Shown here piece by piece: positions 1-9,141 of a stretch of 64,000 nucleotides of DNA (within the stretch, counting starts at the first letter, position 1; every line of letters begins with the position of its first letter). Origin of the DNA: a virus. The stretch spans positions 62,001 through 126,000 of IMG/VR virus record IMGVR_UViG_3300015360_000023. The stretch is one strand, 5' to 3'. The translations under genes and the position numbers were made by a program. Below the pieces are notes generated by a model, which made no database searches, had not been told where the DNA came from, and was given only the letters and a program-made list of their open reading frames with translations.

Positions 1-2
1 GT

Positions 3-992
3 GATGATAGTAGTTGGGATCAAATCTTTGCATGTCAAAATCGCTTTGAATATCCAAATTATCAATACACTAATGCTGATGGATATCATCAAGTCACTAA
101 AGACTTATTGCATGCTGCCTGGCAAGAAATGGATGCTGCCAATGTTGATTTTCCGATGTATGATTTTTCGGGTTATCATAGGACAGATCCAGTTCAACTG
201 TTAAATGGAACTTGCGTAGGTAGTTACATTGGCGGCGAAATGGGATGCATAGATAAATACGGTAATGTGCAAATCCTAAGAGGGTTCTCATTACAAGATC
301 AGAATACTCAACGTCAAGAAGTATTATTATCTATAACTGGACGTGATGCTATTTTAATTAAGATGGTTCATACTGGCATTACTTGCGCTTGTTATTTACC
401 GTCTAGCGAATATCAAGATGATAGATGCCCTAAATGCTATGGAACTAAATTTGTTTATGGATATGAGCAATATTTTAATCCACGTAGTTCTAATGGTAGA
501 ATAAAAGTTCGTCCAGGGCCAACCGCCGAAAACATCAAGCAAACTGAGGCCGGTTTAGAATCAGAGTTCCCAGTTGATTTGTGGACTTTGGCTGTTCCAA
601 CCATTCATACTAGAGATATTATTATTCTTTTTGATCAAGATGGAATTAATGAAGAGTTTAGATATGAAATATCAGATGTAACTAGAAACAATACTATTGT
701 TGGATTACAGGGCGGTCAACATATGAAGGCCTTGAGAATCAGAAAATATGATCCTGCGTATCAAATCAGAGTATTTAGAGATAGCTCTGAATTCCCAAGC
801 AAGTTAAACACTAGCATTGGATTTGTGCCAGGTATTCCGCCTCACACCCATGAAATCGTAATTAGTGAGAAAATAACTTCTGTCAATCAGATTAATCAAA
901 CTACAGCCGTTTCGCAGGGACATAACCACCCAATCGTCAATGGAGTAGTTATGGAGGCGCTTGGACACACGCACACGATTATACTTCCATGA
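3..992 (+). CDS. Virion-associated protein with Cys motif and His-rich C-terminus (5' truncated)
   Basis: The frame is open from base 3 at the left edge, so the gene begins outside the window; the in-frame TTG at 108 is not needed as a start because the upstream codons also read as good protein. About 329 residues are visible. Seen: a Cys cluster around bases 380-445 (Cys-Ala-Cys, then CPKC about 14 residues on), which looks like a zinc knuckle, and a C-terminus with repeated His pairs (HTHE, GHNHP, GHTHT). Such His repeats bind metal in trimeric phage fibre and collar proteins. It lies directly upstream of a fibre gene, which supports a structural role in baseplate or fibre attachment; the exact role is inference. 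No enzyme motif was recognised. Confidence 0.55.
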   Translation, partial: DDSSWDQIFACQNRFEYPNYQYTNADGYHQVTKDLLHAAWQEMDAANVDFPMYDFSGYHRTDPVQLLNGTCVGSYIGGEMGCIDKYGNVQILRGFSLQDQNTQRQEVLLSITGRDAILIKMVHTGITCACYLPSSEYQDDRCPKCYGTKFVYGYEQYFNPRSSNGRIKVRPGPTAENIKQTEAGLESEFPVDLWTLAVPTIHTRDIIILFDQDGINEEFRYEISDVTRNNTIVGLQGGQHMKALRIRKYDPAYQIRVFRDSSEFPSKLNTSIGFVPGIPPHTHEIVISEKITSVNQINQTTAVSQGHNHPIVNGVVMEALGHTHTIILP

Positions 993-1006
993 TAGCAATA
1001 ACCCCG

Positions 1007-1016
1007 TATAATACCA
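1007..1016 (+). promoter_or_regulatory. Putative -10-only phage promoter (TATAATACCA)
   Basis: The 42-base gap before the fibre gene contains TATAATACCA, 19 bases before the ATG. The identical 10-mer sits in the next intergenic gap (2766-2775), and shorter TATAATA versions precede genes at 52079 and 58600. No TTGACA-like box is present at the usual distance, so this would be a -10-only element as in T4-type late promoters. Function is inferred from recurrence and position only. Confidence 0.35.
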
Positions 1017-1034
1017 GCAAATTGAGAGTAATAA

Positions 1035-2747
1035 ATGAGTGATCCAATATCCCCCAACTTTAAGCCAGGCGTAGGTAGATTAGTTACGGACAGATTCGAT
1101 TTTCAGAATCATGTTGATGGATATAGCTTTAGGCATAAGGCTAATAATATGGATCTTTTTCCAACTGTAGTTATTAGTGCCGTCACTCATTCTAACGTTC
1201 AAAGCGCTATTGAAGCTTTAGTTGCTGTAGTTTCTCCTCCTGATATCATTGTTACCGATGCAACTTTGTTTGCAAAGGGCATCGTTCAATTAGCTGGAGA
1301 TATTGGTGGAACCGCAACTAATGTTAGAGTCACTAAGATTCAAAATTTTGCAGTTGCAAACACTGCCCCATCTTCTGGACAGGTATTGGCTTGGAACGGT
1401 GTCCAGTGGACCCCAACGACTTCCGTATCAACTTTCACGGCAGCTAATGACCTTTTTGGTAGCAACGTAACTCAAACTGTTGTCGGTATTCAAAGCAGAC
1501 CTGTCGCTAATATCCTTCCAACTAACAATCAAGTATTAACTTGGGTCGGCGCCAACTCTAGATGGGAGCCTGTTCTAAGTACTCCTACTGGAACTGGATT
1601 TGCAACATTAACTTCTGGTGCTTTTGATGGCACTGCTACCGCTAATATTCGTTATACAGGCGGCAAGTTACAAACCGACACTAATCTTCAATTTAAGAAT
1701 AGTTCTATTACTGGAGATTTAGCTTGGGCACCAACTTCTGTTAACAAAACTATTACATTGCCAAATGCTACGGATACTCTTGTTGGTTTGGCTACTACTG
1801 ATGTCCTAACTAATAAAACAGTAAACGCATCTAACAATACAATTACTGATACGAGCATTGCTACAGGAGACATTTTAATTTCTAATGGAACTAAATTTGT
1901 TCGTCAGGTAAAGGGATCTAATGGAAGTTTCTTAGGCGTATCAGGCGGCGTTGTTGGATATTATACACCAGCCAACAGCACTCCAACTGGAACTGGATTT
2001 GCTCACGTAACTGCCGGCGCTTATGATGCTACGGCTACTGCTAATATTAGATATGTTAGCGGTAAGTTTCAAACTGATTCAAGTATTCAATATCTTAGCG
2101 GAGGTATTAGTGGAGACCTTACTTGGACTCCTGCTACCACAAATAAAGTATTAACTTTACCAAATGCTACGGATACGCTTGTTGGAAAAGCCACCACTGA
2201 TACTCTGACCAATAAAACTTTTAACATTATTGATACTGGTAATTTCTTAACGTCTACATCGCAAGCTACTGGAGATTTGATTAAAAATAATGGAACTCAG
2301 TTTCTTCGTTTTGCTAGAGGAACCTCTTTACAAGTTTTGCGCGTTAACGTTAGCGCAACTGATTTGGAATGGGCGACCGTAGCTTTCCCTTCTACTGAAG
2401 TTACTATTAATCAGGTAGGAGCTGGACAGCTTAATAACGTAGTAACAGATAATGGTGCTGGTAGCAATGCTGCAATGATAAGATTTACTGGAGACGGAGC
2501 TGCTACTGATATTACCCTTAGCGGTCTTGCTAGCGGCTCAGGAGTTAGAAGAGTGGTGCTTGCAGCTACAAGTACTTCTAAGCTAATTGTTTCACATCAG
2601 GATACAAACAGTACATCCACTAATAGGATTATTTGTCCAGGTAATGTACCTTGGATTGTTGGAACAGATGGCTATACTACTGAGGTTATGTGGGATAGCA
2701 CTACTTCAAGATGGAGATTAATTGGCAGTTTGGCCCAAATGACTTAA
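1035..2747 (+). CDS. Tail fibre/appendage protein with tandem repeat
   Basis: 570 residues, start ATG with GAGAG nearby upstream. The protein is Thr/Ser/Asn/Gly-rich and lacks enzyme motifs. It contains two copies of a module of about 80 residues offset by 133 codons; each begins near PTGTGFA and ends with ATDTLVG followed by TLTNKT-type sequence, a pattern common in phage fibre shafts. The C-terminal 130 residues differ and could be the distal head domain. Its neighbours are other virion proteins. Fibre assignment is by composition, repeats and context; the receptor is unknown. Confidence 0.7.
   Translation: MSDPISPNFKPGVGRLVTDRFDFQNHVDGYSFRHKANNMDLFPTVVISAVTHSNVQSAIEALVAVVSPPDIIVTDATLFAKGIVQLAGDIGGTATNVRVTKIQNFAVANTAPSSGQVLAWNGVQWTPTTSVSTFTAANDLFGSNVTQTVVGIQSRPVANILPTNNQVLTWVGANSRWEPVLSTPTGTGFATLTSGAFDGTATANIRYTGGKLQTDTNLQFKNSSITGDLAWAPTSVNKTITLPNATDTLVGLATTDVLTNKTVNASNNTITDTSIATGDILISNGTKFVRQVKGSNGSFLGVSGGVVGYYTPANSTPTGTGFAHVTAGAYDATATANIRYVSGKFQTDSSIQYLSGGISGDLTWTPATTNKVLTLPNATDTLVGKATTDTLTNKTFNIIDTGNFLTSTSQATGDLIKNNGTQFLRFARGTSLQVLRVNVSATDLEWATVAFPSTEVTINQVGAGQLNNVVTDNGAGSNAAMIRFTGDGAATDITLSGLASGSGVRRVVLAATSTSKLIVSHQDTNSTSTNRIICPGNVPWIVGTDGYTTEVMWDSTTSRWRLIGSLAQMT
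1581..2223 (+). repeat. Two diverged coding repeats in the fibre gene (399-base offset)
   Basis: Copy 1 spans about 1581-1822 and copy 2 about 1980-2223. Both encode PTGTGFA, then TATANIRY, then ITLPNATDTLVG or VLTLPNATDTLVG, then TNKT. DNA identity is partial, with many synonymous changes, so the duplication is old and kept at the protein level. This is the usual architecture of a repeating fibre shaft. Confidence 0.8.
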
Positions 2748-2765
2748 TCCTATAAGTTTGCGTAA

Positions 2766-2775
2766 TATAATACCA
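2766..2775 (+). promoter_or_regulatory. Putative -10-only phage promoter (TATAATACCA)
   Basis: Exact second copy of the 10-mer at 1007, in the 57-base gap before the holin-like gene, 30 bases from its ATG. No -35 box was seen. A strong ribosome site (GAGGAG) follows before the start codon. Promoter role inferred. Confidence 0.35.
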
Positions 2776-2804
2776 ATTCTTTTGCATATATCCGAGGAGT
2801 TTTT

Positions 2805-3317
2805 ATGGATACGATTTTACAAGCCTTCTTAAGTTGGCAATTTTTAGCTTTTTCCTTGTCAATTGGTGCAATTATTTACGTAATTAGACAAGTTGTTGAA
2901 TATGCAATGATTCATTGGTGGCCGCTTAAGCAATGGAAGGCTGCAAACAAGCAATCTAAAGTATGGAGAGCCTTAATTCTTCCAATTCTTCCAATTTTGC
3001 TTGGCGGCGCAAGCTTCTTTATTACTACATATCCATATCCTGAAGGATTTAATACTTCCGCAGGTCGTTTGGCTTTTGGATTAGTCGCCGGGTTTACATC
3101 TGGCATGTTTGTTAGATTGTATAACTCTTTCTTAGCATCTAGCATTGCTGATTTTGCTCAAAAAATTAGAACTGCCTCAGAGCCTCCTAAGCCTAGGCGC
3201 CGTTCTCGTGACCGTGACCGTGACCGTGACCATGACCATGACCATGATGACTGTGACCACGATCATGACAGCGATTTAGAACAATCAGTAAGAGATTCAA
3301 TTAAAAAAGATCAATAA
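2805..3317 (+). CDS. Small membrane protein with Arg-Asp/His-Asp tail, holin-like
   Basis: 170 residues, ATG preceded by GAGGAG. Three hydrophobic segments are visible at about residues 10-34, 57-75 and 88-108, followed by a soluble tail (about 120-170) made of Arg-Asp then His-Asp dipeptides and a charged end. Three membrane passes with a charged cytoplasmic tail is the layout of class I holins, so a role in timing lysis is possible, but no lysis enzyme is adjacent and the neighbours are tail proteins. A virion or membrane-docking role is the alternative. The His-Asp tail could bind metal ions. Family not recognised. Confidence 0.45.
   Translation: MDTILQAFLSWQFLAFSLSIGAIIYVIRQVVEYAMIHWWPLKQWKAANKQSKVWRALILPILPILLGGASFFITTYPYPEGFNTSAGRLAFGLVAGFTSGMFVRLYNSFLASSIADFAQKIRTASEPPKPRRRSRDRDRDRDHDHDHDDCDHDHDSDLEQSVRDSIKKDQ
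3207..3248 (+). repeat. Hexanucleotide tandem repeat (CGTGAC x4, CATGAC x2, CATGAT)
   Basis: Seven in-frame hexamers encode the Arg-Asp and His-Asp dipeptides in the C-terminal tail of the holin-like protein. The change from CGTGAC to CATGAC is one base, so the two blocks are one repeat that has mutated. Unit gain or loss would change tail length without a frameshift. Confidence 0.85.
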
Positions 3318-3357
3318 CAATAATTTCAGTTATATATTGAAATAAATATGGTAATAG

Positions 3358-6300
3358 ATGAGTAACTTTCCAAACAATTTTGATGATGACACAACGTTGC
3401 CGTTTGTAAACGACAACATTACTGAAATAGGCGGAGATGCAATCAACGCCCTTCGTGATGCTGTGTTTCAAATTCAGCAATATCTTGGGTTAGGCGGAGC
3501 TGGCACCACTAGCTCTATTTCCGCACGTTTTGGTATTTCCATTTTTCCAGATGGAACAATCAAGCCTTCCGCCATCACTGGTTTAGGGTTAGTCACTCTT
3601 CCAATTACTGAAAATCAAATCGCTAACAACGCGAACATCCCTGAATCTAAATTACGTTTAGATCACAGGACGCAAGATTTATTTAACTATACTAAAGATC
3701 TAGCAAGAGATGTTAACTTAGTAGCTGGATGGATTTCTACTACTGGTATTAAGTTAGAGCCACACTTGATTGGCGCAATCTATAGACATACTATGGATCA
3801 AATTGATGTCTCTTATGATGATACTAAATTCTTGTATAATAACAAACGTATTCTTAGGGACAACCTAAATTCTTACACGCTTGTTAATGATATGAATGAT
3901 GAGCTATTGGCTCATCAGTGGGCAGATGGATCTCCTTTTGGTACTCCATACACCATTACTTCAAATAATGGCTCTGTATTTTCTTCTAATTACGGACACA
4001 CCGCAAGCTCTATCTTCATTAATACAAGTAGGTTTAACAATCTTCCTCAAACTGCTGACGACGTTCAGTTGTTTGCTGAATACATTGATAGCTCAAGTAT
4101 TTTCTTGCTAGGTACAAGAATTCAAAACTTGTACAGCAGTGGTATTTCTAGAGCCTCTCGTTCTTCTAATTTGACAACAGATGGATATGGTCAATTCATT
4201 ATCTCATCCACTCCAGCTATTGCTTATCTAAAGAATATTGGTAATATCAGTAATCCATATGATAACATTGACACTGGTGACGACGTCATTGAATTAAAAC
4301 CATCAAACGCAGAGCAGCTTAATCATTCTTTTGATGCAAAATTTGCTCTTGTTAAAGTTGGCGATATTATCAGAGTCAATTATGGTACTATTGAAGTTCC
4401 GTTTGTCATTAAAGAAAAAAAGTATTCAGGAACAATTGGTAGTAAGAAATATATTGTTAGAATTGCAGGAAAGAATCAATTCTATTCGCCTGTAGCACTT
4501 GCCACTATTTCCAAGCCGCTATTTAATTCAAATAAGTATGCAGAGTTATCAATCTCGCCGGTTAATAATAGATTTAATGCTACTCCAAGTTTGATTATCA
4601 ATAATCCTCGTGGCGCTCAAACATTAGGTGTTGGTTTCAATCCAGATCAATTAGATGAAAATCACTATCTATTATACCTTGCCCTTTACCCAACTGGTCA
4701 CGTCTCAGACGGTTATACTATTTTACCAGCAATTGACGTTACTGGAAATCAAGGAACCACTCCTGGCTTATATACATTAAGCTCAGTAGTTCAAGCAACC
4801 AATAATGCATTTAGACAAGCTGGATTCAATTACAGATTTGCTGCCTTTTCTTATAAGGGCGAGTTTGGTGTTTGTTTGGCCGACTCATATAATAACACTG
4901 CTTTTTCAATTGTTAGTGCTGCTTTAAAAGATGATGGAACAATTGATACATTAGCTACTCAGGTTACATTGCCAAAGAACGTTGTTGATTTGCTTCCAGT
5001 GGTCGGTACAATTGGTTATGATCCTCTTGGATTCGGACAAACTGGATCTGGTAGTGCCAGCCCACCATATTATACGACCTACGGATCTGCTGCCGCCTCT
5101 CAAGCTCCAACTAAACTATTTGTTCCTTTAAGAAGAAATAGTTACTACGTTGACGGAACTGAAAAAGAAAAACTAGATAGAGAACCAACACAAGCACTTG
5201 ATGGGTATGGAGATGGTTACTGGGTAGCTACTATTCAAGATGTTACTATCCCTTCTGGACGTGTTCAAACTACTTATCGTGTTCCATTAGATTTATCTAC
5301 CTCTGGACTTAAAGAAGGAAAAACATTAGTTATTCAATCTTTGGGCGGAGCAAGTTTAGTTGACTGTGGAAGATACATAATTCAACAAGTCGTATTCGGA
5401 TGCTCTCCAACAAATTTCACGGATATTACAGTCTATGACTCTGTTCATGGAGTGGGAAGCTCTCCATCCGCAGTTGTACAGCCATTTGAACAGGTAGCGT
5501 TATACTTTGGTCCTGACTCAGTTTCTTTCAACAATGAATCAGTATCAGATATTAGTGTATTTACACCATTCAAAAGACATTTTGAAGTTTACATTGATAG
5601 AGATGGTAGAACATTTACTCATGAAAGAGGCAGAATAACTGTAGGCGGAAGCAACAAAACCGTCAACGGAACTTTGTTGTACGGATTCTCTCAACTTGCT
5701 AAGTTAGATATTATTAAGATCTCTTCCAAGTTACGTGGATTTCAATTCGGATCAGTTAACAAGATTACCTTAAGAGTGTTTAGTTACGTTGCTTCTACTG
5801 GAGTGTTTGACGGGTATCTAAGTTCTTATGATGGTAGTACTTTTACTCACTTTGGTCCTCGCACCACTGGTAAAAAAGGCCAAGTTACAAGATTTTATGA
5901 TGAAACGAATACAGACTACATCGAAGTAATATATGATATTAATGATTCTGTTTCTGATTTTACAGATCAGCTAATTGACTTTCAATTATTCCCAAGCTTG
6001 ACTCTTGATGATGAGCTTATGTTACTTGGCACTTGTCAAGTTGACGATGGGACTAGCGATCCAACCAAGATGGTTAGCAGGATTCTAGACGCAAGACAAT
6101 TTGGAAATACCAGCGAAAAAGATTTAAGTAACTCTGTTTTTGAGTACATGTCAGTCCCAGAGAAACACCTACACAGCAACGGAGTAATTAGAGGCTTTAA
6201 CGTTTATCAGAATTTTAACGGTACTCCTGGTACTGGCGCAATGATTTACCTAAACGGTGGCGTTGCTTTAGTTAACGGCGTATTGCTAAATATTAATAAT

Positions 6301-7872
6301 GATACAGTCACTATTCCGGCTATCAGAGAAACTTATGGAAGCTCTTTCTGGAGTGTAAATTGGATTGTTTGTCTTGATGACAATGGTGATTATAAATTAA
6401 TTCCAATGTTGGATTATGATGCTGTTCTGGGAACCCCAAATGCACCAACAAGATTATTTACCGCTGTAGATGTTATCAGTTCAACTAGTTATATCTTACC
6501 AGCAAGTTCATTTGCTGATTTAGTTAATAATAGAAAAGATCTAACTCCACTATATGTAGTATCTACTACAACAGTCGGCACAATAACTCCAACTGTTTCC
6601 ATTACAATAAAAGATGTAAGAAAGTTTATTTACAAGAGCGATTGGAGTGAAAGACCAACTTTAGCTGTAGGTATTGAGAACGCAGACTTTAGAAGTTTAG
6701 AAGCTCTAACTATGTGGTTTAACTATAATTCTAGTTACAACAACACGGTAAATGTTAGGGGAACCATATCTTCTTTCACGTCTCCAATGACGTTTACTAC
6801 CAGGAGCAGATTTTATGGTGATGGTTTAGCTGCATTTTCTGTCAGTTCAACGCTTAGCATTACAAATATAGAATTTAATAGTATTACGTTCACTGTAAAT
6901 GCAACAATGACTTTAACTTCTGTTGATTTTAATTCCATTACTTTTGGAGGAACAGCCAATTTAACGAGCACTACATCTAACTTTAATAAATGTACGTTTA
7001 ACGTTCCTGCCGGAGCCTCATTGGTATTCAATAGTTCCAATCTTGATAATGTTACTTTCAATTTGAATGGTGGGGCTACTCTTTCGTTTGGTAATTCTCA
7101 TGTAACTAATTGTACAATAAATTGTTCTTCTGGTGCAAGTACGATTAATATTACTGGTGTTAACTCAAATATAATTAATAATACGTTTACTTTCAATAGC
7201 GCTAGTAACACATTGAATTTTACGGGGAGAGCTAGTGGAAACAAATTTAATTGGAATGCTATTTCTAATGTAATAAATGTAAGTGGGGACATTGATTTAA
7301 TTGCTAATCATTTCTTATCTACTACTTCTATACCTATTAGCTATTTCTTAAATATTGCAGATGGAACTAATGGTATTATTTCAGATAATTTATTCTTTAG
7401 ATTAAATAACGTTATTTCGGCTTACATTGTGGGGCCGGCTTCGCTAACTAGCGGCGTTGTAACAATCACGAATAACTTTTTTGATAGCTCTACTATCGAT
7501 GGTACTAATCAAAATTTGATTTCTAACTTACCATTAACTTGGATTTATGCTAACAATCTAAATACTCCGCATAGACTTAATGTTCGTAGAATTACTGCGG
7601 GCGGCACTTATAACGTAGCTATAACTGATCATGTACTTGCATTAGAGCACACCTCAGCAATCACTATTAATTTACCAACTATTAGTGCATCTCCTGCTGG
7701 TAGAACTTTGATTATTAAAGATGTACTTGGAAGAGCAGATAGTTTTCCTATCACACTACATAGGGCTGTATCAACTGAAAATATTGAAAATATTGTCGCA
7801 GATTACGTTACAAAAAATCCTTATGGATCAATCACTATAGTTATCAATTCAACTGGATGGACTATCTTATAA
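3358..7872 (+). CDS. Giant fibre/spike protein with parallel beta-helix region
   Basis: 1504 residues. The N-terminal 60 residues (FDDDTTLPF... then LGLGGAG) look like a virion-attachment part and the central 900 residues are mixed beta sequence without recognised enzyme motifs. From about residue 1115 to 1380 the protein is dominated by short strands with regular Asn/Thr/Ser turns (recurring FNSITF, STLSIT, LDNVTFN, NNTFTF), typical of a right-handed parallel beta-helix as in phage tailspikes. No catalytic triad of a depolymerase can be assigned from sequence. A weak 6-base hairpin lies upstream. It probably binds host surface glycans. The next gene, a polyglycine adhesin, starts 10 bases on. 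Confidence 0.65.
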   Translation: MSNFPNNFDDDTTLPFVNDNITEIGGDAINALRDAVFQIQQYLGLGGAGTTSSISARFGISIFPDGTIKPSAITGLGLVTLPITENQIANNANIPESKLRLDHRTQDLFNYTKDLARDVNLVAGWISTTGIKLEPHLIGAIYRHTMDQIDVSYDDTKFLYNNKRILRDNLNSYTLVNDMNDELLAHQWADGSPFGTPYTITSNNGSVFSSNYGHTASSIFINTSRFNNLPQTADDVQLFAEYIDSSSIFLLGTRIQNLYSSGISRASRSSNLTTDGYGQFIISSTPAIAYLKNIGNISNPYDNIDTGDDVIELKPSNAEQLNHSFDAKFALVKVGDIIRVNYGTIEVPFVIKEKKYSGTIGSKKYIVRIAGKNQFYSPVALATISKPLFNSNKYAELSISPVNNRFNATPSLIINNPRGAQTLGVGFNPDQLDENHYLLYLALYPTGHVSDGYTILPAIDVTGNQGTTPGLYTLSSVVQATNNAFRQAGFNYRFAAFSYKGEFGVCLADSYNNTAFSIVSAALKDDGTIDTLATQVTLPKNVVDLLPVVGTIGYDPLGFGQTGSGSASPPYYTTYGSAAASQAPTKLFVPLRRNSYYVDGTEKEKLDREPTQALDGYGDGYWVATIQDVTIPSGRVQTTYRVPLDLSTSGLKEGKTLVIQSLGGASLVDCGRYIIQQVVFGCSPTNFTDITVYDSVHGVGSSPSAVVQPFEQVALYFGPDSVSFNNESVSDISVFTPFKRHFEVYIDRDGRTFTHERGRITVGGSNKTVNGTLLYGFSQLAKLDIIKISSKLRGFQFGSVNKITLRVFSYVASTGVFDGYLSSYDGSTFTHFGPRTTGKKGQVTRFYDETNTDYIEVIYDINDSVSDFTDQLIDFQLFPSLTLDDELMLLGTCQVDDGTSDPTKMVSRILDARQFGNTSEKDLSNSVFEYMSVPEKHLHSNGVIRGFNVYQNFNGTPGTGAMIYLNGGVALVNGVLLNINNDTVTIPAIRETYGSSFWSVNWIVCLDDNGDYKLIPMLDYDAVLGTPNAPTRLFTAVDVISSTSYILPASSFADLVNNRKDLTPLYVVSTTTVGTITPTVSITIKDVRKFIYKSDWSERPTLAVGIENADFRSLEALTMWFNYNSSYNNTVNVRGTISSFTSPMTFTTRSRFYGDGLAAFSVSSTLSITNIEFNSITFTVNATMTLTSVDFNSITFGGTANLTSTTSNFNKCTFNVPAGASLVFNSSNLDNVTFNLNGGATLSFGNSHVTNCTINCSSGASTINITGVNSNIINNTFTFNSASNTLNFTGRASGNKFNWNAISNVINVSGDIDLIANHFLSTTSIPISYFLNIADGTNGIISDNLFFRLNNVISAYIVGPASLTSGVVTITNNFFDSSTIDGTNQNLISNLPLTWIYANNLNTPHRLNVRRITAGGTYNVAITDHVLALEHTSAITINLPTISASPAGRTLIIKDVLGRADSFPITLHRAVSTENIENIVADYVTKNPYGSITIVINSTGWTIL

Positions 7873-7881
7873 AGAGGAAAC

Positions 7882-8628
7882 ATGTCAAATCCTAGGTTAT
7901 ATAAACAGATTTTTTTCTCAAATAGTACGTGGTCAACCCCCGCTGGTGTCCGATTTGTTATCGTTACAGGTTGTGGTGGAGGGGGCGGAGGTGGTGGCGG
8001 AGCAGCAACTAGCGGTGCCGCTAATATTCATTATTACGCAACTGGTGGAAGTGGAGGTCAACCTGCGCCTACCTCTACTCAAATTGTTGAAGTTACTCCA
8101 GGTATAACTTATACAATTACTATTGGTTTAGGTGGTGCTGGTGGTGGCTTTACTGCTGTACCTAATTACAATGATGGTGGCGGTAAAGCGCCTGGCAACG
8201 TTGGTTCTGCTGGAGGATCTACTGTTTTTGGCGGTGTTTTTTTTCCAGGAGGTCAAGGCGGCGCTCGTGGAGAAATTGTTTACCCTGCCGGCCCTTCTGA
8301 TCCAAATGATCTTCAAGGTCGTTTGTTAGCTAATAGAGAGCCGGCTACTTTTTGCGCTGCACCCGGAGCTACTCGTTTGAGTAAAGGTGGTGGTGGCGGT
8401 GGTGGTGGTGGCACTTCTAACAACATCTATTCTGCTGGCGGTGGTGGCGGTCAAGGAGCTTTTGGATTTGACGGTTATCCATTTTCAACTGGTGGCGGTG
8501 GTGGTGGTGTTGGTGCGGGCGGCGGAGGTGGCGGTGGTGGTGAAGGTCGCGATTATAACAATACACATGACGGTTCTGCCGGTGGTCCGGGCGGTTCTGG
8601 TTTTGTAGAAATTTCATGGATACAATAA
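7882..8628 (+). CDS. Polyglycine tail-fibre tip adhesin (gp38-like fold class)
   Basis: 248 residues with GAGGAAAC upstream of the ATG. The N-terminus has the pattern W-S-T-P-A-G followed by V-I-V-T-G-C and a long Gly run, known from phage glycine-rich fibre domains. About eight runs of Gly (three to nine residues) are separated by short variable loops. In T-even-like phages such as S16, gp38 adhesins use this composition to form a polyglycine II helix sandwich, with the loops binding the receptor; the analogy is by composition, not by detected identity. Position right after the giant fibre gene matches the fibre-adhesin gene order of T-even phages. Confidence 0.7.
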   Translation: MSNPRLYKQIFFSNSTWSTPAGVRFVIVTGCGGGGGGGGGAATSGAANIHYYATGGSGGQPAPTSTQIVEVTPGITYTITIGLGGAGGGFTAVPNYNDGGGKAPGNVGSAGGSTVFGGVFFPGGQGGARGEIVYPAGPSDPNDLQGRLLANREPATFCAAPGATRLSKGGGGGGGGGTSNNIYSAGGGGGQGAFGFDGYPFSTGGGGGGVGAGGGGGGGGEGRDYNNTHDGSAGGPGGSGFVEISWIQ

Positions 8629-8629
8629 A

Positions 8630-9136
8630 ATGAAGAATGTAGCTTATAAAACCGCAAAAGATATACCTAGTTTACCTGATGGATTTATTATAGAACACTT
8701 TGAAACAAATAAAGATTCTGAAGAAGGATATTTTGTAGTTTCAAAAGCCTCATTTAATCAATTAATAGCTAATAATGCTGTTCTAGTTAAGCAACAAGAT
8801 GAGGCTAAGGGAGTTGTGGTTGTACCTCAACTTGAACCTGATAATGATTCAGGTAATTCAAGTAGCTCTGGTAATACCAATTCTGGTAATGGTAATTCTG
8901 GTAATGGTAATGGTAGTGGTAGTGGTAGTGGTAGTGGTAGTGGTAGTGGTAGTGGTAGTGGTAATACTGATACCACTGAAAAAATCAGAAGACCTGATAG
9001 GCCTCCAGCTATTGCTAAACCTGTAATTACTAATAAAGTGGCACAGGCTATTGATCCGGATAAAAGGCCTGGAAAAGAGACTGATGATGAGTTGTTTAAG
9101 CAATTTTTAGCATGGAAAAAATCTCAAGGTGTATAA
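8630..9136 (+). CDS. Unknown protein with Gly-Ser linker, fibre-associated
   Basis: 168 residues; the ATG is one base after the adhesin stop, so it is translationally coupled. Residues 1-65 are a compact globular N-terminus, residues about 80-115 are Asn/Ser/Gly low complexity ending in eight Gly-Ser units, and the C-terminal 50 residues are basic then acidic and helical. A flexible linker between two small domains suggests a tether or accessory fibre subunit. By gene order it could be an adhesin chaperone, but no chaperone family was recognised. Confidence 0.5.
   Translation: MKNVAYKTAKDIPSLPDGFIIEHFETNKDSEEGYFVVSKASFNQLIANNAVLVKQQDEAKGVVVVPQLEPDNDSGNSSSSGNTNSGNGNSGNGNGSGSGSGSGSGSGSGSGNTDTTEKIRRPDRPPAIAKPVITNKVAQAIDPDKRPGKETDDELFKQFLAWKKSQGV
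8912..8965 (+). repeat. (GGTAGT)8 microsatellite followed by GGTAAT
   Basis: Eight identical in-frame hexamers at 8912-8959 and one variant, encoding the Gly-Ser linker. The preceding 30 bases are GGTAAT/TCTGGT variants of the same unit. Perfect identity of eight copies suggests recent expansion and a length that can vary between relatives. Confidence 0.9.
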
Positions 9137-9141
9137 ACTAA

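Noticed and set aside
1-204. Frame 1 open reading frame at the left edge
   Set aside because: It overlaps the better frame (from base 3), which continues to 992 and has protein-like composition.
3207-3248. CRISPR-like array
   Set aside because: Units are contiguous hexamers without spacers; no spaced direct repeats were seen anywhere in the window.
3323-3343. ATTTCA/TGAAAT hairpin after the holin-like gene
   Set aside because: Six base pairs, AT-rich and no T-run after it, so not convincing as a terminator.
8799-9103. Poly-Val and poly-Thr frames over the GGTAGT repeat
   Set aside because: They are products of the hexamer read in other frames and on the other strand.
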